64,000 nt of DNA from Rhizobium aethiopicum (GTDB lineage: Bacteria > Pseudomonadota > Alphaproteobacteria > Rhizobiales > Rhizobiaceae). Shown piece after piece: positions 1 to 8,623 of the stretch. The notes under the pieces were generated by a model. The model ran no database searches and was not told the DNA's origin. It saw only the letters and a program-made list of their open reading frames with translations. Positions within the stretch are counted from its first letter, which is position 1. Every line of letters starts with the position of its first letter. The DNA lies in NCBI RefSeq assembly GCF_014197535.1, contig NZ_JACIFV010000020.1:46205-110204 (forward strand). The letters are read 5' to 3'. The position numbers and the translations under genes were made by a program.

Positions 1-1
1 G

Positions 2-733
2 AATGCCATCACCCCCCAAGGGGAGCTCGCCGGCTTTGACATCGACGTCGGCCGCGATCTTTGCCGGAGGATGAAGTTCGAGTGCACTTTCGTGCCTCAG
101 GACTGGGACGGAATCATACCGGCGCTCACCGTTGGAAAGTTCGATGCCATCATGTCGGGGATGGCGATAACTGAGAAGCGGAAGAAATCGATCGCTTTTT
201 CCAAGCCCTACGCCGGAGGTTTCAACCAACTCGTCATACTCAAAGATCTCGATCTTCCGCCCACGGATACGTCGGCCGAGCTCGACCTCACAACTATCGA
301 TCCTGAAAAGCAGGCAAAGATTGAGGAGCTTCGAGCCGCTCTCAACGGCAGAACTCTAGGCGTATTGCGATCATCGAATTCGGAAGCGGTGCTCAATGAA
401 CTGTTCGGAAAGGTCGCGACGATCAGGAGCTACGATTCCCAGGACAACATGCATCTCGATCTCGTAGCTGAGCGCATCGATGGCGGCCTTGCCGACTATT
501 TCACCTGGAAAGCCTTCCTCGACAGCACGGATGGCGGGATTGCAACGCTCTACGGCCCGCGGCTCTCCGGTGGCCTGTGGGGCCCGGGTGTCGGCGTCGG
601 GCTTCGGCAAGACGACGGCGAACTGGTTGCGGCATTCGATAGCGCCATCGAGGCCGCCACGAGCGACGGAACCCTGAAGCGGCTGAGCGAGCAATGGTTC
701 AAGATCGATGTTTCGCCGCAGACATCGAACTAG
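2..733 (+). CDS. Amino-acid-type ABC transporter substrate-binding protein (5' truncated by window edge)
   Basis: Periplasmic solute-binding protein of family 3 (lysine/arginine/ornithine, octopine or nopaline type), which delivers a polar amino acid or opine to an inner-membrane ABC importer. The frame is open from base 2, so the signal peptide and first residues lie outside the window; 243 residues are visible. Family features are the opening ELAGFDIDVGRDLCRR stretch, then WDGIIPALTVGKFDAIMSGMA, which matches the conserved WDGLIPxLxxGKxDAIxxxMxIT block, and the C-terminal DGTLKRLSEQWFKIDV. The CapA-like gene starts 81 bp downstream on the same strand, so the two may be co-transcribed. Permease and ATPase genes are not seen and would lie upstream. 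The family call is firm; the ligand is not determined. Confidence 0.85.
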   Translation, partial: NAITPQGELAGFDIDVGRDLCRRMKFECTFVPQDWDGIIPALTVGKFDAIMSGMAITEKRKKSIAFSKPYAGGFNQLVILKDLDLPPTDTSAELDLTTIDPEKQAKIEELRAALNGRTLGVLRSSNSEAVLNELFGKVATIRSYDSQDNMHLDLVAERIDGGLADYFTWKAFLDSTDGGIATLYGPRLSGGLWGPGVGVGLRQDDGELVAAFDSAIEAATSDGTLKRLSEQWFKIDVSPQTSN

Positions 734-814
734 ACACTGGCTCTACGACACGCATTTCCCCCGAAGCCATAGCGCGTGAGCAGTCGGCAGTCCCAAAGAT
801 CGAAGGTAAACCAT

Positions 815-2050
815 ATGTCCGCACCCTTTTCCATTGCTGTCACCGGCCAGTCGCTCATCCGTCATGATCTTCGAGCGATCGGCGATCCACGGCTCGCTGA
901 GATCGCCGAGATCCTCAAAGCAAGCGATGTTGCCTTCACCAATCTCGAGACGACTATCTATGGTCGTCATGGTGGATGGCCGCTCAAAGGCAGCTATTTC
1001 GGCGCTGCAACGCCGGATGTCTTGGCCGCGTTGAAGGAGCTTGGTTTCAATAGCCTGGCTCTGGCAAACAACCATGCTTTCGATCTTGGACCGCCGGGGA
1101 TCCTCTCGACGCTGGAGGAGGTTGCGGCACACAATTTCCTGTATGCCGGCATCGGCCACAACAAGCATCACGCTTCCACGGCACAGAAAATGACGTTCGG
1201 ATCCCGAAATGTTGCGCTGATTGCCATGGACGCTGGGCCAGGCCCGTCTTTCATGTACGCCGAGGACGCAACTGAGGGCAGGATAGCAAGGCCCGGCATC
1301 AATAGGCTGAAGGTCTCCAGGGTATTCGACCTGGAAACGGGAACATTCAACCTGCTTCGCTCCATTCAAGAGCGTCTTCTAAGTTCGCCCTTGGAGCGCG
1401 CGAACTATGCCCAGCCGGAGAATCCGCCTGATCTTCATGGCCAAGACGAAATTGATTTCTATGGAACCGTGTTTCGCAGATCAGATGAGACGGCTCGCCG
1501 CATCGTCGTGGACCGGCACAGCGCCTGGGTTCACCTTTCGGCGATCGCGGAAGAAGCGGGCCGCGACACACTCGTCATCGTGTATTTGCATCATCACCAT
1601 TGGGAGCCGAACTGGCAGCAAGTCCCCGCCTGGGTGCGAGAATTTGCGCACGATTGCGTGAACGCGGGCGCAGGCCTCTTTGTCAGCCATGGCGCTCCGG
1701 TCCTTCAAGCGGTCGAGATATATCGGAATACGCCAATTTTCTACGGCCTTGGCAACTTCCTCTTCCATACGGAAAAGGACGAACAGGAATGGAGCCCGCC
1801 GGAGGTGTGGAGAAGCGTCATCGCGACCTGCAATTTTGAATCTAGCGGACGGCTGGAGAATATCCGCTTGCGCCCGATTGTGATCGGGGGAACCGAGGCA
1901 TTATCCAATCCTGCACGCGATCGCCTCCCCTTCCCTGTGCTTGCCGATGGCAGAACGGCGGCAGATATCCTTGACGATCTTGCCGACCGCAGTACCGGTT
2001 TTGGCACTGTGCTTGACCGAGAGAAGAACGTCGGCCAGATCGTTTTTTAG
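815..2050 (+). CDS. CapA-family (PGA_cap) metallophosphatase-like protein
   Basis: A 411-residue protein of the CapA/PGA_cap calcineurin-like phosphoesterase superfamily, named for poly-gamma-glutamate capsule synthesis; most plasmid-borne members have no assigned substrate. Visible blocks are AVTGQSLI near the N-terminus, FTNLETTIYG (the NLE metal-site block), LALANNHAFDLG (the NNH motif), VIVYLHHHHWEPN with clustered histidines, and VSHGAPVLQAVEIYRNTPIFYGLGNFLF (quoted as VSHGAPVLQ and FYGLGNFLF), the usual C-terminal metal and structural block. I chose ATG 815 because GAAGG lies nine bases upstream; an in-frame GTG at 776 would add 13 residues. No signal peptide is seen. It follows the amino-acid binding protein, suggesting a role tied to that uptake system, but this is inference. 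Confidence 0.8.
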   Translation: MSAPFSIAVTGQSLIRHDLRAIGDPRLAEIAEILKASDVAFTNLETTIYGRHGGWPLKGSYFGAATPDVLAALKELGFNSLALANNHAFDLGPPGILSTLEEVAAHNFLYAGIGHNKHHASTAQKMTFGSRNVALIAMDAGPGPSFMYAEDATEGRIARPGINRLKVSRVFDLETGTFNLLRSIQERLLSSPLERANYAQPENPPDLHGQDEIDFYGTVFRRSDETARRIVVDRHSAWVHLSAIAEEAGRDTLVIVYLHHHHWEPNWQQVPAWVREFAHDCVNAGAGLFVSHGAPVLQAVEIYRNTPIFYGLGNFLFHTEKDEQEWSPPEVWRSVIATCNFESSGRLENIRLRPIVIGGTEALSNPARDRLPFPVLADGRTAADILDDLADRSTGFGTVLDREKNVGQIVF

Positions 2051-2129
2051 ATGCGGAATAAACCTGCAGTGCGCGACGAGAACTTTACGAACCGCTGGCC
2101 AATTTGCGGCCGCGCTCTTGTTGGTCTTT

Positions 2130-2615
2130 TCATGGGGAAACGTCCTTCTGTTCTTCCATCTCTTCATCGACAATCGAGCTGACGAGGGCAACGACCCGGC
2201 TGCGCACACGCGGAGAAAGGAGCAAAACGTCGTCTATCAGACGCCGTCCCTCCGCCGTGGAAATATAGGCAATCTTCTCATCGATCTCTGTTATGATTTG
2301 CTGGCCCTGAGTGGTTTCGGGATCTGGAAGGCCTTCGAAAAACCTCGAAACAGGGATCTTGAGGCAATTGGCAAGCTCGTAGAGCATCGAAGCGCTGACG
2401 CGGTTCTTGCCGCTTTCATATTTTTGTACCTGCTGCAAGCTCACCCCGATGCCGGCGCCGAGATCCCCTAGGGATACATTCGACTGCATTCGGCGGATAC
2501 GGATTTGCTGTCCGACATGCCGATCAACTGGATGCACCAACTCGCGCGCTAAATTCGACTGTTCGGCTTGCGCAGGCCTCGAAGTCCGGACCTGTGCTGC
2601 TGCATAGCGCTTCAT
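2130..2615 (-). CDS. XRE-family helix-turn-helix transcriptional regulator
   Basis: DNA-binding regulator of about 161 residues. The Cro/C1-type HTH spans roughly residues 35-90: VGQQIRIRRMQSNVSLGDLG, then IGVSLQQVQKYESGKNRVSA, which is the canonical recognition-helix block with QKYExGxNR, then LYELANCLKIPVSRFFEGL. The C-terminal part is polar and probably mediates dimerisation or an effector response. This domain layout is common among alphaproteobacterial XRE regulators of the SinR/Rhizobium chromosomal type. I use ATG 2615; a GTG at 2642 gives a 170-residue form. It converges with the CapA-like gene (80 bp apart), so it is a separate transcription unit. Upstream on its own strand lies the hairpin array at 2712-2854, which could be its leader. 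Its target is unknown. Confidence 0.85.
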   Translation of the reverse strand: MKRYAAAQVRTSRPAQAEQSNLARELVHPVDRHVGQQIRIRRMQSNVSLGDLGAGIGVSLQQVQKYESGKNRVSASMLYELANCLKIPVSRFFEGLPDPETTQGQQIITEIDEKIAYISTAEGRRLIDDVLLLSPRVRSRVVALVSSIVDEEMEEQKDVSP

Positions 2616-2711
2616 GGTGGACACCCCGATGGAGAGTTTCACGCGGTGCGCCCCCGCGGAATAACTCGCTCAACCCACTGATCGGGGAGTTAGAACACCG
2701 TGCTAGACGGC

Positions 2712-2854
2712 CCTGTGGCCTTTAGTTCCGAGGAACCTGGACATACGCCACAGGCTCCTCGACCGAAGGTCAAGGAGTGTGGTGCCGAATCGGCCGACAC
2801 CAACCGCTAACAGGGGGTTCTAATCCCCAAGGCAGCGCGTACTGCCTCGCTGCC
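2712..2854. other. Tandem array of stem-loops in the 353-bp gap upstream of the XRE gene
   Basis: The gap 2616-2995 has no convincing ORF but holds consecutive hairpins: CCTGTGGC/GCCACAGG (2712-2719, 2747-2754) enclosing GTTCC/GGAAC (2725-2729, 2732-2736); CTCCTCGACC/GGTCAAGGAG (2755-2764, 2768-2777; one G-U pair); GGTGCCGA/CCGACACC (2781-2788, 2794-2801, with wobble pairs); GGGG/CCCC (2814-2817, 2825-2828); GGCAGCG/CGCTGCC (2831-2837, 2848-2854). They are nearly back to back and would form on either strand. A structured leader of the minus-strand XRE gene, an independent ncRNA or a single-strand DNA element are all possible. I do not recognise a named family. Confidence 0.45.
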
Positions 2855-2995
2855 AAAGGTAGTTGAAATCCGCCCGCCGCGCAACCGAATTCTTTACAAG
2901 ATTCAATAGCTTCGCTTTACGCGCGGACACTTGTCTCAAAAGCGAGAGGTCACGCTTTGGGCGGTAAAGTGGTCAGAAAACGAAAGGAGGTGCGA

Positions 2996-4402
2996 TCAGC
3001 GGAACGCCCATTGGGAGGATTGTCTGCCCACTCTCCCTGAGGAATAGGCCACCGCAAGCTCCGCCCATAGGGGGTCCTGGGTGAAGCTGGAAAGGGGCCC
3101 GCAAGCGTCGATAATGCTCATCTTTCCGAACTGCTCGAGAAGCGTTTCAATTCCCCCACGGCTAAAAGCATTCAACAGCGAAAATGGCTCGCACGGCGAG
3201 GAGATGATGCGATGGCCCCAAACCCCCGGCCGTTCGTCCTTTGACAGTGCGTTGAGAAGCTGTGTGTCACGATGGTTGTTCCTCAACGCCTCGCAGAATG
3301 CCCAGCGCATCAACGGATAATAGATCGTATGCCGACTTCCACCCAGGACACGCACGCCAGGCAGGATCGACGTTACGATGAACATCAGCAGAAGGTTCGG
3401 AACGATCCGGCCAGTTCTCAGGGCCTCCACAAGACTTGGCGGCGAGAGTTCAACACAGACATCATCTGTCTCCTTCGACCGGAGGACCCTGCCATCCAGC
3501 CAAAGTGGAAAAAGCCGCCCTTCAATGCAGCCCCAGAAAAAATGCGTCGAGTTTTTCAGCCAGCCTCGCCAAGCCGTGTCAGCGAGTTGATCGATGAAAT
3601 GGATGAGGCGCATCGCGAATGCTCGGTCCTCGATCAACGAGGCTCGCAGCCAGGACCGGCCATCGGAAAGGTGGTCCGCGACCAGATCGGCAACGTCGCT
3701 ATCATCAAGCTGAAGAAAGTCCACCTGGCTCTCAGAATACCGCTTCCAGAGGCAAAGATTTGCCGCTTTGAGCGCCTCTGCCGCCGACTGGAATTCGCCA
3801 AGAGGCAAAAGGTCTCGCAAGTAGGAAATTGCCTCCGAGTCATCACCGGGCCTGTCGACGTTTTGAAGATGGAATCTGTAGCAGCCGTTTCTGCCAAGAA
3901 TGCTGTAGGGGATCATTTTGCTGCGCGACAGCCCGAAGACATTGACTGCATCGCCATCGACGTGGAGCCAGGCCGGACCCTTGCGACCGCGTTCTACGAA
4001 CTTCACTGTCGAGCAAGCGTAGGAGATATAGGATGTCCTGCCATGCGCGCGAAGTCCCATCAGGGAGAACAGATGGGTGTAAAAGGCGTCAGGCTCGATC
4101 AACAGGTGGAGGTGGGGGCCACACTGCAGCACCGGAGCGACTTCGATTTCGGTTTGAAAGCGCGATGCGGCTTCTGCTGAATAACCCTGACGTTGCGCGA
4201 CGGCCGCCACGCGTGACCGCAATAAAGACATTGCCTGGCTTCGCGCGACGCACCCCGATCGATCCGATCCAACCGAGAAGGCCGCCTTTGCGTAGTCGTT
4301 CAGCGTTGCCTGCTCAAACTGACGCAACCAAGGGAATAATTCAAAAATGAGGGCCAACACCTCACCTTTTGAAACCAGGTCACTATTGGGCGACGTCTCC
4401 AT
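2996..4402 (-). CDS. Unrecognised 468-residue protein co-transcribed with an MFS exporter
   Basis: I do not recognise this family. The 468-residue protein looks globular and cytoplasmic, with no signal peptide and no clear run of membrane segments apart from one hydrophobic stretch near residues 335-350 (NLLLMFIVTSILPGV). Features that could be active-site candidates are the paired histidines in CGPHLHLLIEPDAFYTHLF near residue 95 and a Cys/His-rich mid region. It starts 2 bp after the stop of the upstream MFS exporter gene, so the pair is almost certainly one operon, followed by nothing further on that strand. The context (exporter, AraC regulator, SAM-enzyme-like protein) suggests synthesis or modification of an exported small molecule, but this is inference only. 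Confidence 0.7.
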   Translation of the reverse strand: METSPNSDLVSKGEVLALIFELFPWLRQFEQATLNDYAKAAFSVGSDRSGCVARSQAMSLLRSRVAAVAQRQGYSAEAASRFQTEIEVAPVLQCGPHLHLLIEPDAFYTHLFSLMGLRAHGRTSYISYACSTVKFVERGRKGPAWLHVDGDAVNVFGLSRSKMIPYSILGRNGCYRFHLQNVDRPGDDSEAISYLRDLLPLGEFQSAAEALKAANLCLWKRYSESQVDFLQLDDSDVADLVADHLSDGRSWLRASLIEDRAFAMRLIHFIDQLADTAWRGWLKNSTHFFWGCIEGRLFPLWLDGRVLRSKETDDVCVELSPPSLVEALRTGRIVPNLLLMFIVTSILPGVRVLGGSRHTIYYPLMRWAFCEALRNNHRDTQLLNALSKDERPGVWGHRIISSPCEPFSLLNAFSRGGIETLLEQFGKMSIIDACGPLSSFTQDPLWAELAVAYSSGRVGRQSSQWAFR

Positions 4403-4404
4403 CC

Positions 4405-5640
4405 TCAGACGAACCGCCTTTCCACCGGCGCTCCCCGATCCATGTTAAAGTGAAAGAAGAGCGCGACGGTCACCATCAGCGCCCCGAAGAGGCCGAAAAT
4501 CCCCGAAGGTGGAATTGCGTCTCCGATCGTCCCGATGATGCCATACGCAAGAAGCCCTATCGAAACACAGATCGTGTGGATCTGGCTTCGCGCCCGCCCC
4601 AACATGTCAATTGAAACGGTCGATTGAACCCGTACATCGATCAGGATCCGCGTGACATTGTAGCAGAAGCCAAGCAACACCAGTTGAACGAGCCCGGACA
4701 AAAAGCTCTGGAAAACAGGAAAGCCCAACAGAACAATGCCAGCGAGCGCCGACTGGAAGAGGATGCTTTGTCGTCGCGAACGCGCCCTTCTGAGAAGAAG
4801 GGTTGAACAGCCCGCAATCGAACCGAGGGCCCAACCTGCCTCGAGATAACCGAACTCTAGCGCTGACCCCTTGAGTTCGCGGGTGACATATGCGGCGCCC
4901 AATACACTCACGAGCATGCCCATCGCATAGGTCAACGCATACATGACGGCGATGGTCTTCAGTGGGTGAACGACGAAGGTCGTCGGCAACAGATCCATCC
5001 GACGAATGCTCTTTGCCTGCAAATCCGATCGAGAACGAGAAGGCGGCTGGCGGCCGATCAGTGCCAGCAGCCCCAACAGTGATAGGGCGAAAAAGGCGCC
5101 AGGCAAGACCGACGTCAGATTCATCCCGATGGCGTTTAAGCTGTAACCGGTGACGATAGCGGCGATGAGATTGCCCGCCTGCATCGCAATATAAGACGCC
5201 GAATTGAATGAAGTGAGGTTCTTAGGACGCACGATGTCTGGAATGATGGCCTGCAGCGCAGTCGAATAGGTTCTGTCGATGAACGCGAAGATGGTCCACG
5301 ATAGGCAAAGAACACCAAGTGGGTCACCGAACGAGAGACCAATACCCGTTGAAAATATGAGGATCAACCTTGACAAATCGCAAGCGATACAGACGAGGCG
5401 ACGGTCAAATCGGTCAACCAGAACGCCGCCAACATTGCTGGTGAGTAACTCGGCGGCATTGCCGAGCGCCAAAAGGATGGCAAGAGCGCTCGCGCTCTTG
5501 CTGACATCGGTGGCGATCCATGCCGCCGTCGCAAAGTAGGCATTGCGTCCCGTGGCCGACGTCAGCACACAGAAGAGATAGATTCCGCGAGCGCCATACC
5601 GCCCTATGCCGCTGCTGACCGATGCGCCCACTTCATCCAC
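4405..5640 (-). CDS. MFS transporter, EntS/MFS_3-type exporter
   Basis: A 411-residue major facilitator protein with about 12 hydrophobic segments. It shows the motif-A-like loop GGVLVDRFDRRLV between helices 2 and 3 and overall resembles the MFS_3 group that includes the enterobactin exporter EntS. Family knowledge therefore points to proton-driven export of a small molecule across the inner membrane. The last helix ends in a short polar tail (NMDRGAPVERRFV). It is the first gene of a two-gene operon with the 468-residue orphan, 2 bp apart. The AraC-type regulator ends 89 bp upstream on the same strand and may control it. Substrate unknown. Confidence 0.85.
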   Translation of the reverse strand: MDEVGASVSSGIGRYGARGIYLFCVLTSATGRNAYFATAAWIATDVSKSASALAILLALGNAAELLTSNVGGVLVDRFDRRLVCIACDLSRLILIFSTGIGLSFGDPLGVLCLSWTIFAFIDRTYSTALQAIIPDIVRPKNLTSFNSASYIAMQAGNLIAAIVTGYSLNAIGMNLTSVLPGAFFALSLLGLLALIGRQPPSRSRSDLQAKSIRRMDLLPTTFVVHPLKTIAVMYALTYAMGMLVSVLGAAYVTRELKGSALEFGYLEAGWALGSIAGCSTLLLRRARSRRQSILFQSALAGIVLLGFPVFQSFLSGLVQLVLLGFCYNVTRILIDVRVQSTVSIDMLGRARSQIHTICVSIGLLAYGIIGTIGDAIPPSGIFGLFGALMVTVALFFHFNMDRGAPVERRFV

Positions 5641-5729
5641 ACTCCTACTGGCCTTCGTGAGGACATGCTATTCCTCTGAATAGCTGGCGGCTTTCATGAA
5701 TTTGATATTATCTCTCTTTCAGAACCAGG

Positions 5730-6785
5730 TTACTCCTTCCAGAGCGCCCGATACTCGGCAGGTGAAAATCCCGTCTCCCGGCGAAATCTGGTCGAGAGGT
5801 GGCTCCCGCTGGCGTAGCCACAGGCGATTGCGATCTCAGTCACGCTCATCGCAGTCGTGCGGAGAAGATCGGTCGCGCGTTCAAGACGGCGCTGGTTATA
5901 GAAGCCATATGGCGTCGAGCCTTGCGACTGCTTGAAAGCGCGGGAAAAATGCTCGTAAGTCAATCCCGCCTCTTCAGCCAGAGCGCGCACGCTCGGAGGT
6001 CGATCGATGTGAGCTTCGATTCGCCCTATCACCCGCTTGAGAACCGTAGGCGCCAGTCCTCCTCGAGACACTCTGCCAGTTGTGCCGGAGCGGCGCTGCA
6101 GAAGTCCGAAGATGGCCGCAAGATGCCCTTCAACGATCAGACTTCCCATGGAATCGTCGTGTGAAAGTTCTCCGGCAATCTGCCGCGCCAAGCACTGAAT
6201 CGGCAGATCTCGAAATCCAAGCTCCGGACGTAAGGTGCCGGTGCGCGGCAGCTTGGTCGTAAGGTTGGAGAAGAAATCCTGCGTCACGGTTATCATAAGA
6301 TAACAACCCTCAGCATCCCCTTCATCCCAACCGGTCCAATGGCAGCCGGGGGGAATATAAACGAGCGAGCCGTCTGGGCGCGGACTGAACTCGACTCTTC
6401 GTCCGTCCAGGAAGTTTTCGCCGGATGCCGCGGTACCCCTTATGTTGAGGAAGATCAGGTGGTCATCCGCGACAACGTCGATAACCTGTCGCCCCAGACC
6501 GCGCCGGCGAACGACGTCGGCGCTGGCATGGCTCCAAAGGCCTCGTTGGTGAAGGATGGTTTCCCCTTGTGACTTCTTCATCCGTTCGGGCTGAATTGTT
6601 GGAACGATCCTCACTCGACCGGCTGCTCCCTTGAAAAACCGGTGTGGTAGCGACCCTACCTCACCCCAAGTTGTCAACAAGCCAGGCTTTAACCTCAGGT
6701 CGAATTTCATGTCAATTTCATGAAAACCAATCAAAATCGTGGATGCGAAAACATGACGTTCGCGATCATCTTCTGCCGACATCAT
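5730..6785 (-). CDS. AraC-family transcriptional regulator
   Basis: One-component regulator with an N-terminal cupin-like ligand-binding domain (LVYIPPGCHWTGWDEGDAEG lies in it) and a C-terminal double HTH over the last 100 residues: PSVRALAEEAGLTYEHFSRA for the first helix pair and MSVTEIAIACGYASGSHLST for the second, followed by the family signature FRRETGFSPAEYRA. The start is uncertain: ATG-ATG at 6785, ATG 6710 or a TTG at 6836 are all in frame and none has a strong ribosome site. ATG 6710 would leave a 161-bp divergent promoter region before the methyltransferase-like gene at 6872. It probably controls that gene and the exporter operon downstream. Confidence 0.85.
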   Translation of the reverse strand: MMSAEDDRERHVFASTILIGFHEIDMKFDLRLKPGLLTTWGEVGSLPHRFFKGAAGRVRIVPTIQPERMKKSQGETILHQRGLWSHASADVVRRRGLGRQVIDVVADDHLIFLNIRGTAASGENFLDGRRVEFSPRPDGSLVYIPPGCHWTGWDEGDAEGCYLMITVTQDFFSNLTTKLPRTGTLRPELGFRDLPIQCLARQIAGELSHDDSMGSLIVEGHLAAIFGLLQRRSGTTGRVSRGGLAPTVLKRVIGRIEAHIDRPPSVRALAEEAGLTYEHFSRAFKQSQGSTPYGFYNQRRLERATDLLRTTAMSVTEIAIACGYASGSHLSTRFRRETGFSPAEYRALWKE

Positions 6786-6871
6786 CGCTGACGGCACAAT
6801 CTTTTCAGGATGCGCGATTTCCCTCCTGAATCCCAAAAACGCGATGGTGCGAGAGAAAGGCAGGCTTTCGC

Positions 6872-7885
6872 ATGTGTGAATTTGCCGACTTCATTGAGGA
6901 GTGCGACCGTGCCCCTCGCCTTAACGAGCTTTCTGAGTTTTTTTCGACCACCGCATCCGGTGAGGCCGGAATGCCTATCCGTCCGCCTGAGCTCGATCGC
7001 CGCTTGTTCCCAGTGGACATGACGTTCAGGCGCTTTTCAGCCCTTCATCCGCTGCGCCAAGGTCCATTCGATAAGCACTACCTGAGCAGCATACCCTACC
7101 GCCTCGAAGAGGAGTGCCGCATAGGCAGCGCGATCCTCAAATACGCGCGCGCCAGAAAGGGTCAACTGCAGCTCTACACGCTAGGTACAGCCGAGGGGAC
7201 GATGGCTCGTGTGATCGGCGAACTTGGCAATGGCAAGATAGAAACACTGTCCTGCAGTCCCAACGTCGAGAACCTTAGAAGCTTCTATGCCTATGGCGTT
7301 CCTCCTCACGCCATGTTTTTTCACGGACCATTTCATCATTTGACATCGCAAAGGGTCCAAGAAGACGTGGAGCTCCGAAAGTTTGGCAGCGGTTTCGATA
7401 TCATCCTCGAGGACACGACTTTCCAGATGTATTCGCCAAATCGCTTCGATCAGATCCGTTTCGTCTCGCAGCATCTCAAGACCAACGGGCTCTTCATGTT
7501 CGTCGAGAAGTTCAGGCATGAAGACGCCGAGGAATATCGGCGGCGGGAACGCCAGAAGGACCATAGCTTCAAAGCTCGCTTCTTCAGCGCGTCAGATATT
7601 CGCGCCAAGGAAGAGACGGTGCTAACGCGAATGGATCGAAACGAAGTCACCCTTTCGGAGATGAGCGAAACACTACGCCGGTTCTTTGGACACTCATTCG
7701 TCACCTGGAACAGCGGCAATTTCTACACGCTTGTCTCCAGCAACAGTCGGGAGAATCTCGACCTGTTCCTATCGAAGCTGTCCCCACCCGCGATTCCGGC
7801 AGAATATGTCTATGCGGACCTTCCCTACCGCCTTTACCCGGAATCCGAAGCAAGGCGGCTATCGGGGCGATCTTGGACCCTTTAG
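6872..7885 (+). CDS. Class I SAM-dependent methyltransferase-like protein
   Basis: A 337-residue protein with features of a Rossmann-type SAM-binding fold: LQLYTLGTAEGTMARVIGEL near residue 100 resembles motif I, IETLSCSPNVENL would be the motif II acidic strand region, FDIILEDTTFQMY resembles motif IV, and LKTNGLFMFVEKFRHED resembles motif VI. The rest (SFKARFFSASDIRAKEETVL, VTWNSGNFYTLVSS) matches no family I can name. ATG 6872 follows AAGGCAGG. It is divergent from the AraC gene and followed by a small orphan gene. Methyltransfer, or a related aminocarboxypropyl transfer from SAM as in metallophore synthases, are both possible; the acceptor is unknown. Confidence 0.65.
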   Translation: MCEFADFIEECDRAPRLNELSEFFSTTASGEAGMPIRPPELDRRLFPVDMTFRRFSALHPLRQGPFDKHYLSSIPYRLEEECRIGSAILKYARARKGQLQLYTLGTAEGTMARVIGELGNGKIETLSCSPNVENLRSFYAYGVPPHAMFFHGPFHHLTSQRVQEDVELRKFGSGFDIILEDTTFQMYSPNRFDQIRFVSQHLKTNGLFMFVEKFRHEDAEEYRRRERQKDHSFKARFFSASDIRAKEETVLTRMDRNEVTLSEMSETLRRFFGHSFVTWNSGNFYTLVSSNSRENLDLFLSKLSPPAIPAEYVYADLPYRLYPESEARRLSGRSWTL

Positions 7886-8048
7886 CGATTCCTCATCTTC
7901 ACCGTCGCGTAAGCGCAACTGCGTCACGTCTTCACGAGCCTCAACTGGAACAACGTTCGCGTCAGCAGAAAGCGCTCCATCACGTTGAGCAGCCCTCAGC
8001 GCTTTGCCACCTCTAAAAGCCTTTTTTCTCCAAATAGGCAGGAACAGC

Positions 8049-8519
8049 ATGAAGAAATCGATTGGCGAAGTCCGTCACTTCGTTGAGCTGAGCCCGCCGT
8101 GCAACGCGCATCTGGTCCTGCCACGAGCGCCATCATTCGCGGGTGAGGAAGATGTTCCAAAGTGCGTGCACGTCGCCGAAGCGTGTGTCGCAATCACGCG
8201 CACGCAGCACGTTGCCGACAAGATCTGCACGCAAATCGAGAACTTCTACCAATCCCTCGTCTCCGTGGGACCTGACAGGTTTCTAGCTTTCGAAGGTGGA
8301 GGCGCGATCATAAGGCCGACCAGTGAAAGCCTGTTCTTCACGGTCTCAGCGCGAGACCTCGTCACTTTCTGTGGCATCCGCGCGCTGCTGGAAGCAGGCT
8401 TGTTTCTGGCCACGTCCGTGTCCGAGGGGGCTATAGAGTGGCTTCACGCAGACGGCACCCGATCTGGTGAAACCTGCAATCGCCTCTACAACGACCGCTG
8501 CGGAACGGACGAACAGTAG
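8049..8519 (+). CDS. Unrecognised 156-residue protein downstream of the methyltransferase-like gene
   Basis: I do not recognise this protein. It is soluble, with four cysteines in the first half, central LAFEGGGAIIRPTSESLFFTV and C-terminal VSARDLVTFCGIRALLEAGL. ATG 8049 is chosen because AGGAA lies a few bases upstream; an in-frame ATG at 8004 would add 15 unlikely residues. It lies 163 bp after the methyltransferase-like gene on the same strand and could be translated from the same transcript. The helix-loop pattern near residues 110-150 does not match any HTH I know. Confidence 0.5.
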   Translation: MKKSIGEVRHFVELSPPCNAHLVLPRAPSFAGEEDVPKCVHVAEACVAITRTQHVADKICTQIENFYQSLVSVGPDRFLAFEGGGAIIRPTSESLFFTVSARDLVTFCGIRALLEAGLFLATSVSEGAIEWLHADGTRSGETCNRLYNDRCGTDEQ

Positions 8520-8623
8520 CTTCGACCGCTCCGCCACCCAAAGGAAGATCGATCTCGGGACAATCGGGTCGTAGTGCTTTTCCAATCGACCAACCATTTC
8601 GTCCCCCCGCTTTTCTTCGAGTC

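Noticed and set aside
2813..2828. GGGGGTTCTAATCCCC resembling a tRNA T-arm
   Set aside because: No acceptor, D or anticodon arms around it; treated as one of the tandem hairpins.
3272..4180. 302-codon plus-strand frame
   Set aside because: Antisense to the 468-aa gene; that gene has an operon-coupled start and better composition, although neither has a known family.
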